From assembly GCF_000718325.1 (NCBI RefSeq), contig NZ_JOFV01000005.1, positions 317,847 to 381,846 on the forward strand: 64,000 nucleotides of DNA, in the 5' to 3' direction. The notes under the pieces are model-generated. The model worked only from the letters and a program-made list of their open reading frames with translations, did not search any database and was not told the origin of the DNA. Below, in pieces: positions 34,136 to 42,518 of this stretch (within the stretch, counting starts at the first letter, position 1; the number at the start of each line of letters is the position of its first letter). This stretch comes from Oerskovia turbata. Lineage in GTDB: Bacteria; Actinomycetota; Actinomycetes; Actinomycetales; Cellulomonadaceae. The translations under genes were made by a program, and so were the position numbers.

Positions 34136-35179
34136 GTGCCTGAGGGGCACACCGTCCACCGCCTCGCGCGCACGTTCACCGAGCTCTTCGCGGGGCAGGT
34201 GCTGGCCGTCTCGAGCCCGCAAGGCCGGTTCGCGGCCGGGGCCGTGCTGCTCGACGGAACGCGCCTGGTCGCGTCCCGCGCCTGGGGCAAGCAGCTCTTC
34301 CTGGGCTTCGCGGACCCGTCCGCGAAGCCTGCAGCGGGACTCGACGAAACGCCGTCCGACGACGACCTGCGCTGGCTGCGCGTCCACCTGGGTCTCTACG
34401 GGGCCTGGACGTTCGCGGGTGACGGGAGCGCCGCCGTCGTGCACGCGATCGGCGCGCCCCGCAAGCGCATCGGCGAGCGGGACTCGGTGCCGACCGGTCC
34501 GCTCGCGTCGCTCCCTGCCGCAGGAGACGACTGGGCTCCTCCAGCGCCTCGTGGCGCGGTGCGGGTGCGCCTGGTCGGCGACCACGCGGTCGCGGACCTC
34601 ACGGGCCCCACGGCCTGCGAGGTCGTCTCGGCGGACGAGGTGCGCGCGGTCGAGGCGCGCCTGGGCCCCGACCCGATCCGGGACGACCCCGCCCCCGCCG
34701 GCGGGCCCGACCGTTTCGTGGCGGCCGTGCGGCGCTCGCGCACGACCGTCGGGCAGCTCCTCATGAACCAGGACGTCGTCGCCGGGGTGGGCAACATCTA
34801 CCGCGCCGAGGTGCTGTTCCGCGCGGGGCTGGACCCGCTCACGCCCGGTCGCGACGTGCCCGCCGAGACGTTGCGGGGGATCTGGGACGACCTGGTCGTC
34901 CTCATGCGTGACGGCGCGACCACGGGCGCGATCGTCACGACCCGCCCCCAGGACCGCGAGCCCGACGGCGCCACGCCCCCGGGAGCGCCGCCTCGCCCAG
35001 GAGCCGGGCGTCAGGAGGTGCGCCAGAACACCGACGGCACCGCCGGGGCCGTGCCCGCCGACCAGGCATTCTACGTCTACCACCGCGACGGCCTGCCGTG
35101 CCGGGTGTGCGGGACGCCGGTCCTCCTGAAGGACCTCGCGGGTCGCAAGCTCTACTGGTGCCCGACGTGCCAGCGGTGA
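34136..35179 (+). CDS. nei: Fpg/Nei-family DNA glycosylase (endonuclease VIII-like)
   Basis: The 347-residue protein begins GTG-encoded MPEGHTVHRLA: Pro2 and Glu3 are the catalytic residues of the family, and the GHTVHRLAR continuation is Nei rather than MutM type. The H2TH region is VRRSRTTVGQLLMNQDVVAGVGNIYRAEVLFRAG, and the C-terminal zinc finger is CRVCGTPVLLKDLAGRKLYWCPTC followed by Q-R. It excises oxidised pyrimidines and cleaves the abasic site. An insert of about 45 residues (near 285-325, rich in Pro/Arg/Gly) lies before the zinc finger. It ends 10 bp from the convergent Eis-type gene. Confidence 0.94.
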   Translation: MPEGHTVHRLARTFTELFAGQVLAVSSPQGRFAAGAVLLDGTRLVASRAWGKQLFLGFADPSAKPAAGLDETPSDDDLRWLRVHLGLYGAWTFAGDGSAAVVHAIGAPRKRIGERDSVPTGPLASLPAAGDDWAPPAPRGAVRVRLVGDHAVADLTGPTACEVVSADEVRAVEARLGPDPIRDDPAPAGGPDRFVAAVRRSRTTVGQLLMNQDVVAGVGNIYRAEVLFRAGLDPLTPGRDVPAETLRGIWDDLVVLMRDGATTGAIVTTRPQDREPDGATPPGAPPRPGAGRQEVRQNTDGTAGAVPADQAFYVYHRDGLPCRVCGTPVLLKDLAGRKLYWCPTCQR

Positions 35180-35189
35180 CCCGGGACCT

Positions 35190-36530
35190 CTAGAACACCC
35201 AGCTCGAGACGGGCGCCACGGGCCAGCCGAACGCAGCGCTCGCCGCGGCGAGCGCACCCGGACGGTGCTCGGACACGAGCCCGGCGGTCGCGAGCGAGGC
35301 GAGCGAGACGCCGCCCAGGAACGCCGAGCCCAGCTCGCGCACGTCGAGCGACACGTCGGCCGGGTCCTCGGTGCGCTCGCACGCCGCGTCCCCGAACGCC
35401 GTGGCACGCAGGCGCCAGTGCCCCGAGTTCTCCGGGACGCGCGCGTCGGTCACGTGCAGCACCACGTCGACGTCGCCCGCGTACCGCCTCCCCGCGAGGG
35501 CAGCGGGGACGTCGAGCACGCGGACCCACAGGTTGTCCGCGACCCGGCCCGCCGCGGCCCGCGGGTTCACGAGGAGGTGCGTGACGACGTCGTCCACGGG
35601 GATCATGAACGGCTCGACCTCGCTCGTCAGGTCGAGGTCCGTCAGGACGCCCCACAGGGCGCGAGCGGCCGCGGCGTCGAGCGCGACGACCTCGCCCGTG
35701 CTCACGGTCCCGCGCGGACCCGTCGTCTCCCACGACAGCTTGCGGCGGAACGTCGCGTAACCCCGCGGCTCGCCGTCCCGCTCGACGACGACGATGCGCT
35801 GCGACTCGCGGCCACGGCGGAACGCCGCCGGGTCGGACCACCAGGCCTCCTGCAGCTCGGGCGACTCACGCGTGACCCAGCCGGGCCGGTTGACGCCCGT
35901 GCCGTGCCCGCCCGGGTCCGCACCCGCCGCGCGGTGCAGCGAGTCGACGAGCTCGCCGTGGCGCGCCCGGTCGGCCTTCTCGATGCGGACCGTGTGCTCG
36001 TCGGCGCCCGGGACGTCCCGCAGGGCCGCGCCGCGCGGGATCGTCAGGCGCAGGTCCTGGGCCGCCTGGCCGTAGCCGAACCGGCCGTAGATGGCCGCCT
36101 CGGCCGCGAAGAGCGCCGAGACCGGTTCGCCTGCGGCCCGCGCCTGCTCGAAGTGCACGTCGATCATGGCGCTGAGGATGCCGCGACGACGGTGCTGCGG
36201 ATGGACCCCGACCCACGTCAGGCCGCTCACGGGCAACGTCGCGCCCGGCACGGGGAACTCCGCGAACGGGTACGAGGCGTGCATGGCCGCGAGCTCGCTC
36301 ACGGTCGGGACCGCGCCGTCGAACGGCACGGCGTCGGTGTCCTCGTGCTCGCACACGACCCCGAACGTCCGGGACCACGTGAGCGGGAGCGGGTGCTGGA
36401 CCTGCTCGTCGAGGTCGACCTCGGACGGGAACGCCCAGGTGTCGACCTCGAGGACGGCGCGCTTGTCCGCCTCCGTCAACGGCGTGAGGCGGTAGCCGGC
36501 GGGCAGGGGACGGTGGGTGGGTTCGGTCAT
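35190..36530 (-). CDS. Eis-like GNAT acetyltransferase
   Basis: The 446-residue protein has the three-part Eis architecture: an N-terminal GNAT domain with the acetyl-CoA loop VHPQHRRRGILSAMI, a second degenerate GNAT region, and a sterol-carrier-like C-terminal domain ending in the aromatic SSWVF, whose terminal carboxylate is catalytic in Eis. Eis enzymes acetylate amines of aminoglycosides or peptides; the natural substrate here is unknown. I chose ATG 36530 (MTEPTHRPLPAGYRL); an ATG at 36584 would add 18 unlikely residues. It is divergent from the ATL gene. Confidence 0.9.
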   Translation of the reverse strand: MTEPTHRPLPAGYRLTPLTEADKRAVLEVDTWAFPSEVDLDEQVQHPLPLTWSRTFGVVCEHEDTDAVPFDGAVPTVSELAAMHASYPFAEFPVPGATLPVSGLTWVGVHPQHRRRGILSAMIDVHFEQARAAGEPVSALFAAEAAIYGRFGYGQAAQDLRLTIPRGAALRDVPGADEHTVRIEKADRARHGELVDSLHRAAGADPGGHGTGVNRPGWVTRESPELQEAWWSDPAAFRRGRESQRIVVVERDGEPRGYATFRRKLSWETTGPRGTVSTGEVVALDAAAARALWGVLTDLDLTSEVEPFMIPVDDVVTHLLVNPRAAAGRVADNLWVRVLDVPAALAGRRYAGDVDVVLHVTDARVPENSGHWRLRATAFGDAACERTEDPADVSLDVRELGSAFLGGVSLASLATAGLVSEHRPGALAAASAAFGWPVAPVSSWVF

Positions 36531-36599
36531 GGACCCATCCTGCTGGGCCGGAGGCGGGCGGGGCCAGGGGAATAGCTCGCGCACACGCCTTCGCGACGC

Positions 36600-36669
36600 C
36601 TCCGCCGAGAAGTGAGCTGACGCCCTAGATCTGCCCGGATCAGGGGCATCAACTCACTTCTCGGCGGAG
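36600..36669. repeat. 70-bp near-perfect palindrome in a divergent promoter region
   Basis: Two 32-base arms (36600-36631 and 36638-36669) are inverted copies with about four mismatches around a 6-base centre; the arms contain CTCCGCCGAGAAGTGAG and CTCACTTCTCGGCGGAG. The region lies between two divergent genes, so it is not a normal terminator. It may be a REP-like element or a large operator. Confidence 0.85.
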
Positions 36670-36697
36670 CGGGGACGCGCGCAGGTACGCTCGCCCC

Positions 36698-37096
36698 GTG
36701 AACCAGGCGCGCGAGCAGGAGCGGGGGGCCGGGCGGCAGGCAGGCGCGGAGGACGCCCGCCAGGAGTACGCCGACGCCGTGCTGGCCCTCGTCGAGTCGA
36801 TCCCGCCCGGGCGGGCCATGACGTACGGGCTCGTCGCGGAGATCGTCGCGGAGACCCTCGGGCGGGGCGGTCCGCGGCAGGTGGGGCAGGTCCTCGCGAC
36901 GTCCGACGGCGACGGCCCGGGTGGCCCGGGGCTGCCCTGGTGGCGCGTCGTCAACGCGGCCGGCTCGCCGCCTGCGCACCACCTGGGGACCGCGCTCGCG
37001 AACCTGCGCGCCGAGGGGTGTCCGCTGCGCCCGGGCGGCGAGCGCGTGGACCTGCGGCGGTCGGTCTGGTTCCCGGAGCAGGGCCCGGACCGCTGA
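36698..37096 (+). CDS. Alkyltransferase-like (ATL) DNA-binding protein
   Basis: The 132-residue protein is an MGMT-domain protein: ADAVLALVESIPPGRAMTYGLVAEIVAE contains the helix-turn-helix wing, and the active-site motif reads PWWRVVNAAG where O6-methylguanine methyltransferases have PCHRV. Trp replaces the alkyl-acceptor Cys, which defines ATL proteins that bind alkylated guanine and hand it to nucleotide excision repair. The N-terminal 25 residues are polar and variable. It starts at ATG 36698, 28 bp after the palindrome. Confidence 0.92.
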   Translation: MNQAREQERGAGRQAGAEDARQEYADAVLALVESIPPGRAMTYGLVAEIVAETLGRGGPRQVGQVLATSDGDGPGGPGLPWWRVVNAAGSPPAHHLGTALANLRAEGCPLRPGGERVDLRRSVWFPEQGPDR

Positions 37097-37177
37097 GCGC
37101 GGAGCAGCCGTCGCGGGTCGCGACAGCCGGCCCGCACTCAGCGGCGAGTCCTGCCGGGGTCCGGACGCGCGTCCGGC

Positions 37178-38227
37178 TCAGCGACCCGGGACCGGGGCGA
37201 GCAGTCCCGCGACGGTGCGTACCGCCGTCGGGTCCCCCTGGACGAGGAGCATCGTGACCGCGGTCGCGCGCCACGCCTCGAGGTCGCGCGCGATCTTGGC
37301 CGCTGGACCGACGAGGGCCACGTCCTCGACCAGTGCCGTGGGGACCGCCGCGACGGCCTCGGCCTTGCGGCCGGCCAGGTAGTGCGCCTGGATCTCGTCG
37401 CACGCGTCCGCGTACCCGAGCCGGTCGAGCGCGTCGCGGTGGAAGTTCGCGCCCTTGGCGCCCATGCCGCCCACGTAGAGCGCGATGAAGGGCCGTACCG
37501 TGTCGGCGGCCTGCTCGACGTCGTCGGCCACCACGACCGGGACGGTCGCCGATACCTCGAAGTCGGCTGCGGGGGAGCGCTCGGACGAGCGCTTCGCGAA
37601 ACCGTCGTCGAGCAGCCCGCGGAACATCGCGTCCATGCGCGGGCTGTAGAACAGGGGGAGCCAGCCGTCCGCGACCTCGGCTGCCAGCGCGACGTTCTTG
37701 GGCCCCTCGGCCGCGAGGTGGATCGGGATCTCGGGCCGCAAGGGGTGCACGGTCGAGCGCAGCGCCTTGCCGAGACCCGTGGTGCCCTCGCCGGTGAGGG
37801 GGAGCTGGTAGAACTGGCCGTCGTAGGTCACGGGGCCCCGACGGGCGATCACGTCCCGCACGATCTCGACGTACTCGCGCGTGCGGGCCAGCGGTCGGGG
37901 GTAGGGCTGGCCGTACCAGCCCTCGACGACCTGCGGGCCGGAGACCCCCAGCCCGAGGATCGCCCGGCCGCCCGAGAGGTGGTCGAGCGTGAGCGCTGCC
38001 ATGGCGGTCGCGGTGGGGGTGCGAGCGGACATCTGCGCGACCGCGGTACCGAGCCGGATGCGTGAGGTGTGCGAGCCCCACCAGGCGAGCGGCGTGAACG
38101 CGTCGGACCCGTAGGCCTCCGCGGTCCAGACCGAGTCGACCCCGAGACGGTCCGCGGCGACGACCGCCTCCTGGATCCCGGGCGGGGGGCCGGCCGACCA
38201 GTAGCCGGTGTGGATGCCGATGCGCAT
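37178..38227 (-). CDS. LLM-class F420-dependent oxidoreductase
   Basis: The 349-residue protein is a luciferase-like TIM-barrel enzyme: RIGIHTGYWSAGPPPGIQEAV at the start, VDSVWTAEAYGSDAFTPLAW, LDHLSGGRAILGLGVSGPQVVEGWYG and PIHLAAEGPKNVALAAEVADGWLP, the pattern of F420-dependent LLM oxidoreductases. The substrate is unknown. F420 use in this organism is supported by the cofE gene at 61661. It stands alone, with a palindrome upstream. Confidence 0.9.
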   Translation of the reverse strand: MRIGIHTGYWSAGPPPGIQEAVVAADRLGVDSVWTAEAYGSDAFTPLAWWGSHTSRIRLGTAVAQMSARTPTATAMAALTLDHLSGGRAILGLGVSGPQVVEGWYGQPYPRPLARTREYVEIVRDVIARRGPVTYDGQFYQLPLTGEGTTGLGKALRSTVHPLRPEIPIHLAAEGPKNVALAAEVADGWLPLFYSPRMDAMFRGLLDDGFAKRSSERSPAADFEVSATVPVVVADDVEQAADTVRPFIALYVGGMGAKGANFHRDALDRLGYADACDEIQAHYLAGRKAEAVAAVPTALVEDVALVGPAAKIARDLEAWRATAVTMLLVQGDPTAVRTVAGLLAPVPGR

Positions 38228-38289
38228 GCGTTCTCCTCGTTGATCCTCGGCGCTGAGGTGCGGACGGGTCCGCGTGCCCGACGAGCGTC

Positions 38290-38332
38290 GAGCGACGGTT
38301 CCCAGGACCGGGAGTCCTAGGAACCGTCGCTC
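38290..38332. repeat. 43-bp palindrome between DUF1648 and LLM genes
   Basis: GAGCGACGGTTCC (38290-38302) pairs with GGAACCGTCGCTC (38320-38332); after one mismatch the stem continues with AGGAC/GTCCT around CGGGA. It could terminate the gntR-DUF1648 transcript or be a dispersed palindromic unit. Confidence 0.75.
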
Positions 38333-38375
38333 AATCTACCGTGCTCCTCGACCAGCCCACCGGCCGGCCCTCGAC

Positions 38376-39371
38376 CTACCGTGCCCGGTCCGCGAGCGAG
38401 GTGAGGAGCGCCGCCCCTGCCGCGGCGTCGTCGACCGTCACGACGAGCACGCGCCCGCCCGTGCGCCGGACCTCCAGGCCCGGCCCCTTGCGGACCACGA
38501 TGCCGACGCGGCCCCCGCGACCGGTGCGCCAGCCCCAGCCGCCGAACTCCCGGAACGGGTCGACCGTGACCTCGCGAGCGCCCTCGACCTCGTCGAGCGG
38601 CACGAACGTGCGCGGCACCCCGACCGCCGAGCGCACCTCGAGCCCCGACGCGTCGACCGTCACGGTCCACGACATCATCGAGGCCATGACCAGCCCCAGG
38701 GTCACGGGCAGCAGGATCATCCACCACAGGCCTGTGACGACCACGAGGACGAGCGTCCCGACCACGGCGGCGCCGGCGACGGCCATGCCCGGCCCGCCGC
38801 GGGCCGTGCGGATCCAGGCGGCGCGCTCGTCGGCGCCCAGCGGGGCACGCGGGTCGGCCGGTGAGACCGGGACCTCGGCGGGCAGGTGGGCGTCGCGCGG
38901 CGCGAGGAGCCCGACCAGGACACCCACCACGAGGCCTGCGCCGAGGGCCACCGCGATGGCCGCGCCCACGTCGGGCGCCTGTGCGGCGTCGTCGAGCCCG
39001 CGCTGCACCCAGAGCGTGCCGAGCAGCGTCGCGCCCAGGAACGTCGCCGTGCCCGCGCTCACCCCCACGGCTGTCCGCCGGTTCGACGCGGACTGGCCGA
39101 GGAACCAGCCGACGAGCCAGAACCCCACCGCGAGGACCGCGCCGATCGCGAGCGGGACCACTGCGCTCGCCGCGAGCGACCCGAACCCGTCGGCGGTCCC
39201 GGCGGCGTCCCAGTGCGTCGCGACCGGGTCGGGCAGGTCGTCGCGCCACGAGAACGCGATCGCGGCGCTCGCGCCCAGGACCGTGAGAGGCAGCACCAGT
39301 CCCAGGAGCGTGGTGGACAGGCGGTGCGGGGCGGGGGTCCGGCGGCGGGTGCCGGTCGGCTTGGCGGTCAT
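38376..39371 (-). CDS. DUF1648-type multi-pass membrane protein
   Basis: The 331-residue protein has an N-terminal membrane helix (LLGLVLPLTVLGASAAIAF) followed by DLPDPVATHWDAAGTADGFGS, the DUF1648 signature, and further membrane segments around residues 60-80, 95-125, 140-155 and 195-235. The C-terminal 90 residues are a soluble PH-like domain. Such genes are typically paired with a small GntR regulator, as here, where its ATG overlaps the regulator's stop (ATGA). The function is unknown; SdpI-type relatives are immunity or envelope-stress proteins. Confidence 0.85.
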   Translation of the reverse strand: MTAKPTGTRRRTPAPHRLSTTLLGLVLPLTVLGASAAIAFSWRDDLPDPVATHWDAAGTADGFGSLAASAVVPLAIGAVLAVGFWLVGWFLGQSASNRRTAVGVSAGTATFLGATLLGTLWVQRGLDDAAQAPDVGAAIAVALGAGLVVGVLVGLLAPRDAHLPAEVPVSPADPRAPLGADERAAWIRTARGGPGMAVAGAAVVGTLVLVVVTGLWWMILLPVTLGLVMASMMSWTVTVDASGLEVRSAVGVPRTFVPLDEVEGAREVTVDPFREFGGWGWRTGRGGRVGIVVRKGPGLEVRRTGGRVLVVTVDDAAAGAALLTSLADRAR

Positions 39372-39721
39372 CGCAGTGCCTCCTTGAGCAGGGCGAGGGT
39401 GGTCTCGGGGGGCAGGGAGAGTGTGCGGCTCTCCCGCACGACGGCGTCGATCGCCGCTCGCAGGTCCGTGTAGTCGTGCGCGGCCCGGGCCGTGACGACG
39501 GCGCCGCGTCCTCGGCGCAGGTCGACCAGGCCCTCGTCGCGCAGCTCCTGGTAGGCGCGCAGCACGGTGTGGACGTTGAGGTCGAGCGAGGCCGCGAGGT
39601 CGCGGGCTGCGGGGAGCCGCTCGCCGGGGTGCACCGTGCCTGCGGCGACCGCGAGGCGCACCTGGGCGGCGAGCTGCGCGAAGAGCGGCTCGCCCGCGGT
39701 GGGGTCGATGCGGAAGATCAT
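39368..39721 (-). CDS. GntR-family (YtrA subfamily) transcriptional regulator
   Basis: The 117-residue protein has an N-terminal winged helix (EPLFAQLAAQVRLAVAAGTVHPGERLPAARDLAASLDLNVHTV, then RGRGAVVTARA) and only a short C-terminal dimerisation helix, which is the YtrA subfamily. Such regulators usually repress their own operon of membrane or ABC proteins. It is co-transcribed with the DUF1648 gene, and a perfect dyad lies 13 bp upstream of its start. Confidence 0.93.
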   Translation of the reverse strand: MIFRIDPTAGEPLFAQLAAQVRLAVAAGTVHPGERLPAARDLAASLDLNVHTVLRAYQELRDEGLVDLRRGRGAVVTARAAHDYTDLRAAIDAVVRESRTLSLPPETTLALLKEALR

Positions 39722-39733
39722 GTCGCCATACTA

Positions 39734-39755
39734 CTAGTTGTTACTGTGCAACTAG
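39734..39755. promoter_or_regulatory. Candidate operator of the GntR regulator
   Basis: CTAGTTG (39734-39740) and CAACTAG (39749-39755) form a perfect 7-bp inverted repeat with an 8-base spacer in an AT-rich island of an otherwise GC-rich region. It overlaps the expected promoter of the gntR-DUF1648 operon, so autoregulation is likely. Confidence 0.7.
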
Positions 39756-39767
39756 AACAATGGAGGT

Positions 39768-39808
39768 CGAGGAGAGGGGCGACGCGCACGGCGTCGCCCC
39801 TCTCCTCG
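39768..39808 (-). terminator. Terminator of the cysK-cysE operon
   Basis: A perfect 18-bp inverted repeat (39768-39785 with 39791-39808, 5-base loop) begins 17 bp after the cysE stop. Confidence 0.85.
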
Positions 39809-39824
39809 AACAGCCCTCAGCGGC

Positions 39825-40433
39825 TCAGATCACGTACTCGATGAGCAACGACGGGTCCTCGACCGGGTCGACCGCCGGCGGCACGGAGGGCTGCGGGACG
39901 CGATTGCGTGCGGGTACCCCCACGGCGACCGATCCGGCGGGCACGTCCTTGACCACCACGGCGTTCGCCCCGACCTGGACGTCGTCACCGACCCAGACCG
40001 GCCCGAGGATCTTGGCCCCGGCGCCCACGACGACCCGGTCACCCAGCGTCGGGTGCCGCTTGCCGCGCTTCATGGACCGGCCGCCCAGGGTGGACCCGTG
40101 GAAGAGCAGCACGTCGTCTCCCACGACCGCCGTCTCCCCGATGACCACGCCCATGCCGTGGTCGATGAACAGGCGCCGCCCGATCTTCGCTCCCGGGTGG
40201 ATCTCCACGCCCGTGGCTGCCCGGGCGATCTGCGCGATCACGCGTGCGGGCAGACGCAGGGCCGGCTCACGCCACATGCGGTGCGTGAGCCGGTAGGTCC
40301 AGACCGCGTGCAGACCGGGGTAGACGAGCGCGACCTCGAAGCCGCTCCGCGCCGCGGGATCGCGGTGGCGGGCGGCCTCGAGGTCCTCCCTGAGAACCCT
40401 CAGGAAGCGTCGCAGGGGACTGGGAGGTCTCAT
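39825..40433 (-). CDS. cysE: Serine O-acetyltransferase (EpsC/short CysE type)
   Basis: The 202-residue enzyme has a short helical N-terminus, then left-handed beta-helix hexapeptide repeats: [63 protein letters not shown] and [24 protein letters not shown]. It acetylates serine with acetyl-CoA, the first step of cysteine synthesis. The C-terminus ends SLLIEYVI; a terminal Ile is the residue that CysE inserts into the CysK active site in the cysteine synthase complex. Its start overlaps the cysK stop (TGATG). Confidence 0.95.
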   Translation of the reverse strand: MRPPSPLRRFLRVLREDLEAARHRDPAARSGFEVALVYPGLHAVWTYRLTHRMWREPALRLPARVIAQIARAATGVEIHPGAKIGRRLFIDHGMGVVIGETAVVGDDVLLFHGSTLGGRSMKRGKRHPTLGDRVVVGAGAKILGPVWVGDDVQVGANAVVVKDVPAGSVAVGVPARNRVPQPSVPPAVDPVEDPSLLIEYVI

Positions 40434-41368
40434 CAGTCCAGCAGGTCGGCGTACAGCACGGAGGTCAGGTAGCGCTCGCCGAACGACGGGATGATCACGA
40501 CGATGAGCTTGCCCGCGTTCTCGGGACGCTCCGCGAGGCGCAGCGCCGCGGCGATCGCGGCACCGGACGAGATGCCCACGAGCAGGCCCTCCTCCTTGGC
40601 GGCGCGACGCGCGTACTCGACGGCGGTCTCGGCGTTGATGTCGATGACCTCGTCGTACACGCTCGTGTCGAGGATCTCGGGCACGAAGTTCGCGCCGATG
40701 CCCTGGATCTTGTGCGGGCCGGGGGCGCCGCCGTTGAGGATCGCGGACTCCTCGGGCTCGACCGCGACGATCTGCACGCCCGGCTTGCGCTCCTTGAGGA
40801 CCTGGCCGACGCCCGTGATGGTGCCGCCCGTGCCGATGCCGGCGACGACGATGTCGACCTCGCCGTCCGTGTCGGCCCAGATCTCCTCGGCCGTCGTGGC
40901 GCGGTGGATCGCCGGGTTCGCCTCGTTGGCGAACTGGCGGGCCAGGATCGCGCCCTCGCGCTCGGCCACGATCTCGTCGGCCTTGTTGACGGCCCCCTTC
41001 ATGCCCTCGGAGCCCGGCGTGAGGATGAGCTCGGCGCCGAACGCGCGCAGCAGGGCGCGACGCTCCTTGGACATGGTCTCGGGCATCGTCAGGACGATGT
41101 CGTAGCCACGGGCAGCGCCCACCATGGCCAGGGCGATGCCCGTGTTGCCGGAGGTCGCCTCGACGATCGTGCCGCCCGGCTTGAGCTCGCCCGAGGCCTC
41201 GGCCGCGTCGATGATCGCGACACCGATGCGGTCCTTGACGGAGTTGGCGGGGTTGTAGAACTCGAGCTTGCCCACGACCGTGGCGCCGAGGCCCTCGGTG
41301 AGCTTGTTCAGGCGGACGAGGGGCGTGTTGCCGACGAGCTTCGTGACGTCGTCGTAGATGCGTGCCAT
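40433..41368 (-). CDS. cysK: Cysteine synthase A (O-acetylserine sulfhydrylase)
   Basis: The 311-residue PLP enzyme has the lysine motif [11 protein letters not shown], the substrate loop [13 protein letters not shown], the PLP-phosphate loop [13 protein letters not shown] and [11 protein letters not shown]. It joins O-acetylserine and sulfide to make cysteine. It lies first in the cysK-cysE operon, with GAAGAGGAAG before ATG 41368. A cysteine-rich leader ORF lies 152 bp upstream, so expression is probably controlled by cysteinyl-tRNA supply. Confidence 0.96.
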   Translation of the reverse strand: MARIYDDVTKLVGNTPLVRLNKLTEGLGATVVGKLEFYNPANSVKDRIGVAIIDAAEASGELKPGGTIVEATSGNTGIALAMVGAARGYDIVLTMPETMSKERRALLRAFGAELILTPGSEGMKGAVNKADEIVAEREGAILARQFANEANPAIHRATTAEEIWADTDGEVDIVVAGIGTGGTITGVGQVLKERKPGVQIVAVEPEESAILNGGAPGPHKIQGIGANFVPEILDTSVYDEVIDINAETAVEYARRAAKEEGLLVGISSGAAIAAALRLAERPENAGKLIVVIIPSFGERYLTSVLYADLLD

Positions 41369-41520
41369 GACTTCCTCTTCATCGTTGGTGGCCTGCGGCG
41401 GAGAGCCGGGACCGAGGGGGATCAGCGGGAGCTGTGCGGGGGTGGCACGGAGCTGCGCCGGGCAGGACGCGCCACGGGGCCTGTCGTCGGGTGGGGCGCC
41501 GACCGCGGGGGAGGGGCGCT

Positions 41521-41607
41521 CTAGCGACAGGGGCGACACGGACAACAGGACAGGGCGCGCGCGGGGGTGCTCACCGCGCGGGAGGAGTCGGCGTGACGTG
41601 TGGTCAT
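41521..41607 (-). CDS. Cysteine-rich 28-residue leader peptide upstream of cysK
   Basis: A short ORF starting at ATG 41607 has a strong ribosome-binding site (GAGGAGGGCGACC just before the start) and encodes 28 residues ending [11 protein letters not shown], with four Cys codons in the last eight positions, then TAG. It sits between a promoter candidate and cysK. By analogy with amino-acid leader peptides and with polycysteine leader ORFs reported in mycobacteria, ribosome stalling at Cys codons under cysteine shortage would change the folding of the 152-base region before cysK. The ORF and its Shine-Dalgarno are seen directly; the mechanism is inference. Confidence 0.8.
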   Translation of the reverse strand: MTTRHADSSRAVSTPARALSCCPCRPCR

Positions 41608-41697
41608 GGTCGCCCTCCTCGTCCTGTGCCGTCGCTCGCAGGTGCTGCCCGCTGCCGTGTCGGCGCGGTGCCCTGCGAAGTCCTGGTGTCTGGCCCG

Positions 41698-41726
41698 AGG
41701 CTATCGGCACCCGGACCGCGCTGCAA
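41698..41726 (-). promoter_or_regulatory. Candidate promoter of the cysK-cysE operon
   Basis: Reading the minus strand, TTGCAG (41726-41721) and TAGCCT (41703-41698) are separated by 17 bp, giving a start near 41690 and an untranslated leader of about 80 bases before the leader peptide. Confidence 0.5.
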
Positions 41727-41750
41727 TGCCGTCTCATCCCCGTCGTCCTG

Positions 41751-41780
41751 TGAGGTCGGGTGAGGTCGGGGGAGGTCGGG
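41751..41780. repeat. Three tandem 10-bp repeats upstream of the cys promoter
   Basis: TGAGGTCGGG is repeated at 41751, 41761 and, with one change, 41771. The 10-bp period is one helical turn, and the array ends 25 bp upstream of the candidate -35, where an activator would bind. The remaining 300 bp up to tRNA-Gly shows no gene that I can support. Confidence 0.75.
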
Positions 41781-42080
41781 TCCCGCTCCAGGTGCCGGTC
41801 GTTCGCGAGGGTGCCGCTTCGCGCGAGGGATCGCGAGAGGAGGCTGTCGGGTGGTCCGCCGAGGGGTGGTCCCGGGAAGGGGGCATGTCGACCCAACGAC
41901 GCGAGGCCGACATTCCTTCCCGGGCGACCGGTGCTCCGCGTACCGCCCCGGACGTACGGGCAGCTGGGCCGCTCGGTCGGTGCAGCACACCGCAGCGGTG
42001 CGGCACCCGCGGCTCAGGACTGCGAGTGCGTGAACGACGGCGGCGGCTCCGAGGATCTCGGAGCCGCCGCCGTGTCGTGC

Positions 42081-42154
42081 TGGAGCGGATGACGGGAATC
42101 GAACCCGCGTGATCAGTTTGGAAGACTGAGGCTCTACCATTGAGCTACATCCGC
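42081..42154 (-). tRNA. tRNA-Gly(TCC)
   Basis: The minus strand reads GCGGATGTAGCTCAATGG..., anticodon loop CTTCCAA (anticodon TCC), T-arm GGTTCGATTCC and acceptor end ATCCGCT followed by an encoded CCA. All four stems pair. A -10-like TAAGGT lies at 42195-42200 on the same strand. Confidence 0.97.
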
Positions 42155-42396
42155 GCAGAGGAACGCTCGCCGGGGTGGCGAGGTCTGCGGCGCTACCTTA
42201 GCAAACGTCGGGCCGGTCGCGGGACTCGGTGCTGGTGGGTCCGTTCGCGCCGGTCGCTGCGACGACGTGCCGACCGGGGTGGCGCTGGTCGCTCCTCGGG
42301 ACCCCGTACACTTGGCCGTTGCCGATGGTGTGCGGCGGGTCCTCCCGACGCAGGTCCGTCGGTCGCGTCGGTCGCTGTCGTCGGGCTGCGCATGTT

Positions 42397-42471
<75 letters not shown>

Positions 42472-42478
42472 GATCGTG

Positions 42479-42518
42479 AAGGCCCTCGGCCCTGCCTCTG
42501 TGCAGGGCCGAGGGCCTT
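42479..42518 (+). terminator. Terminator of tRNA-Pro
   Basis: A perfect 17-bp stem (42479-42495 with 42502-42518, 6-base loop), followed by a mildly T-rich tail, starts eight bases after the tRNA. Confidence 0.85.

Noticed and set aside
41434..41763. Plus-strand ORFs opposite the cys leader
   Set aside because: They have no ribosome-binding site, no family similarity and overlap a well-supported leader on the other strand.
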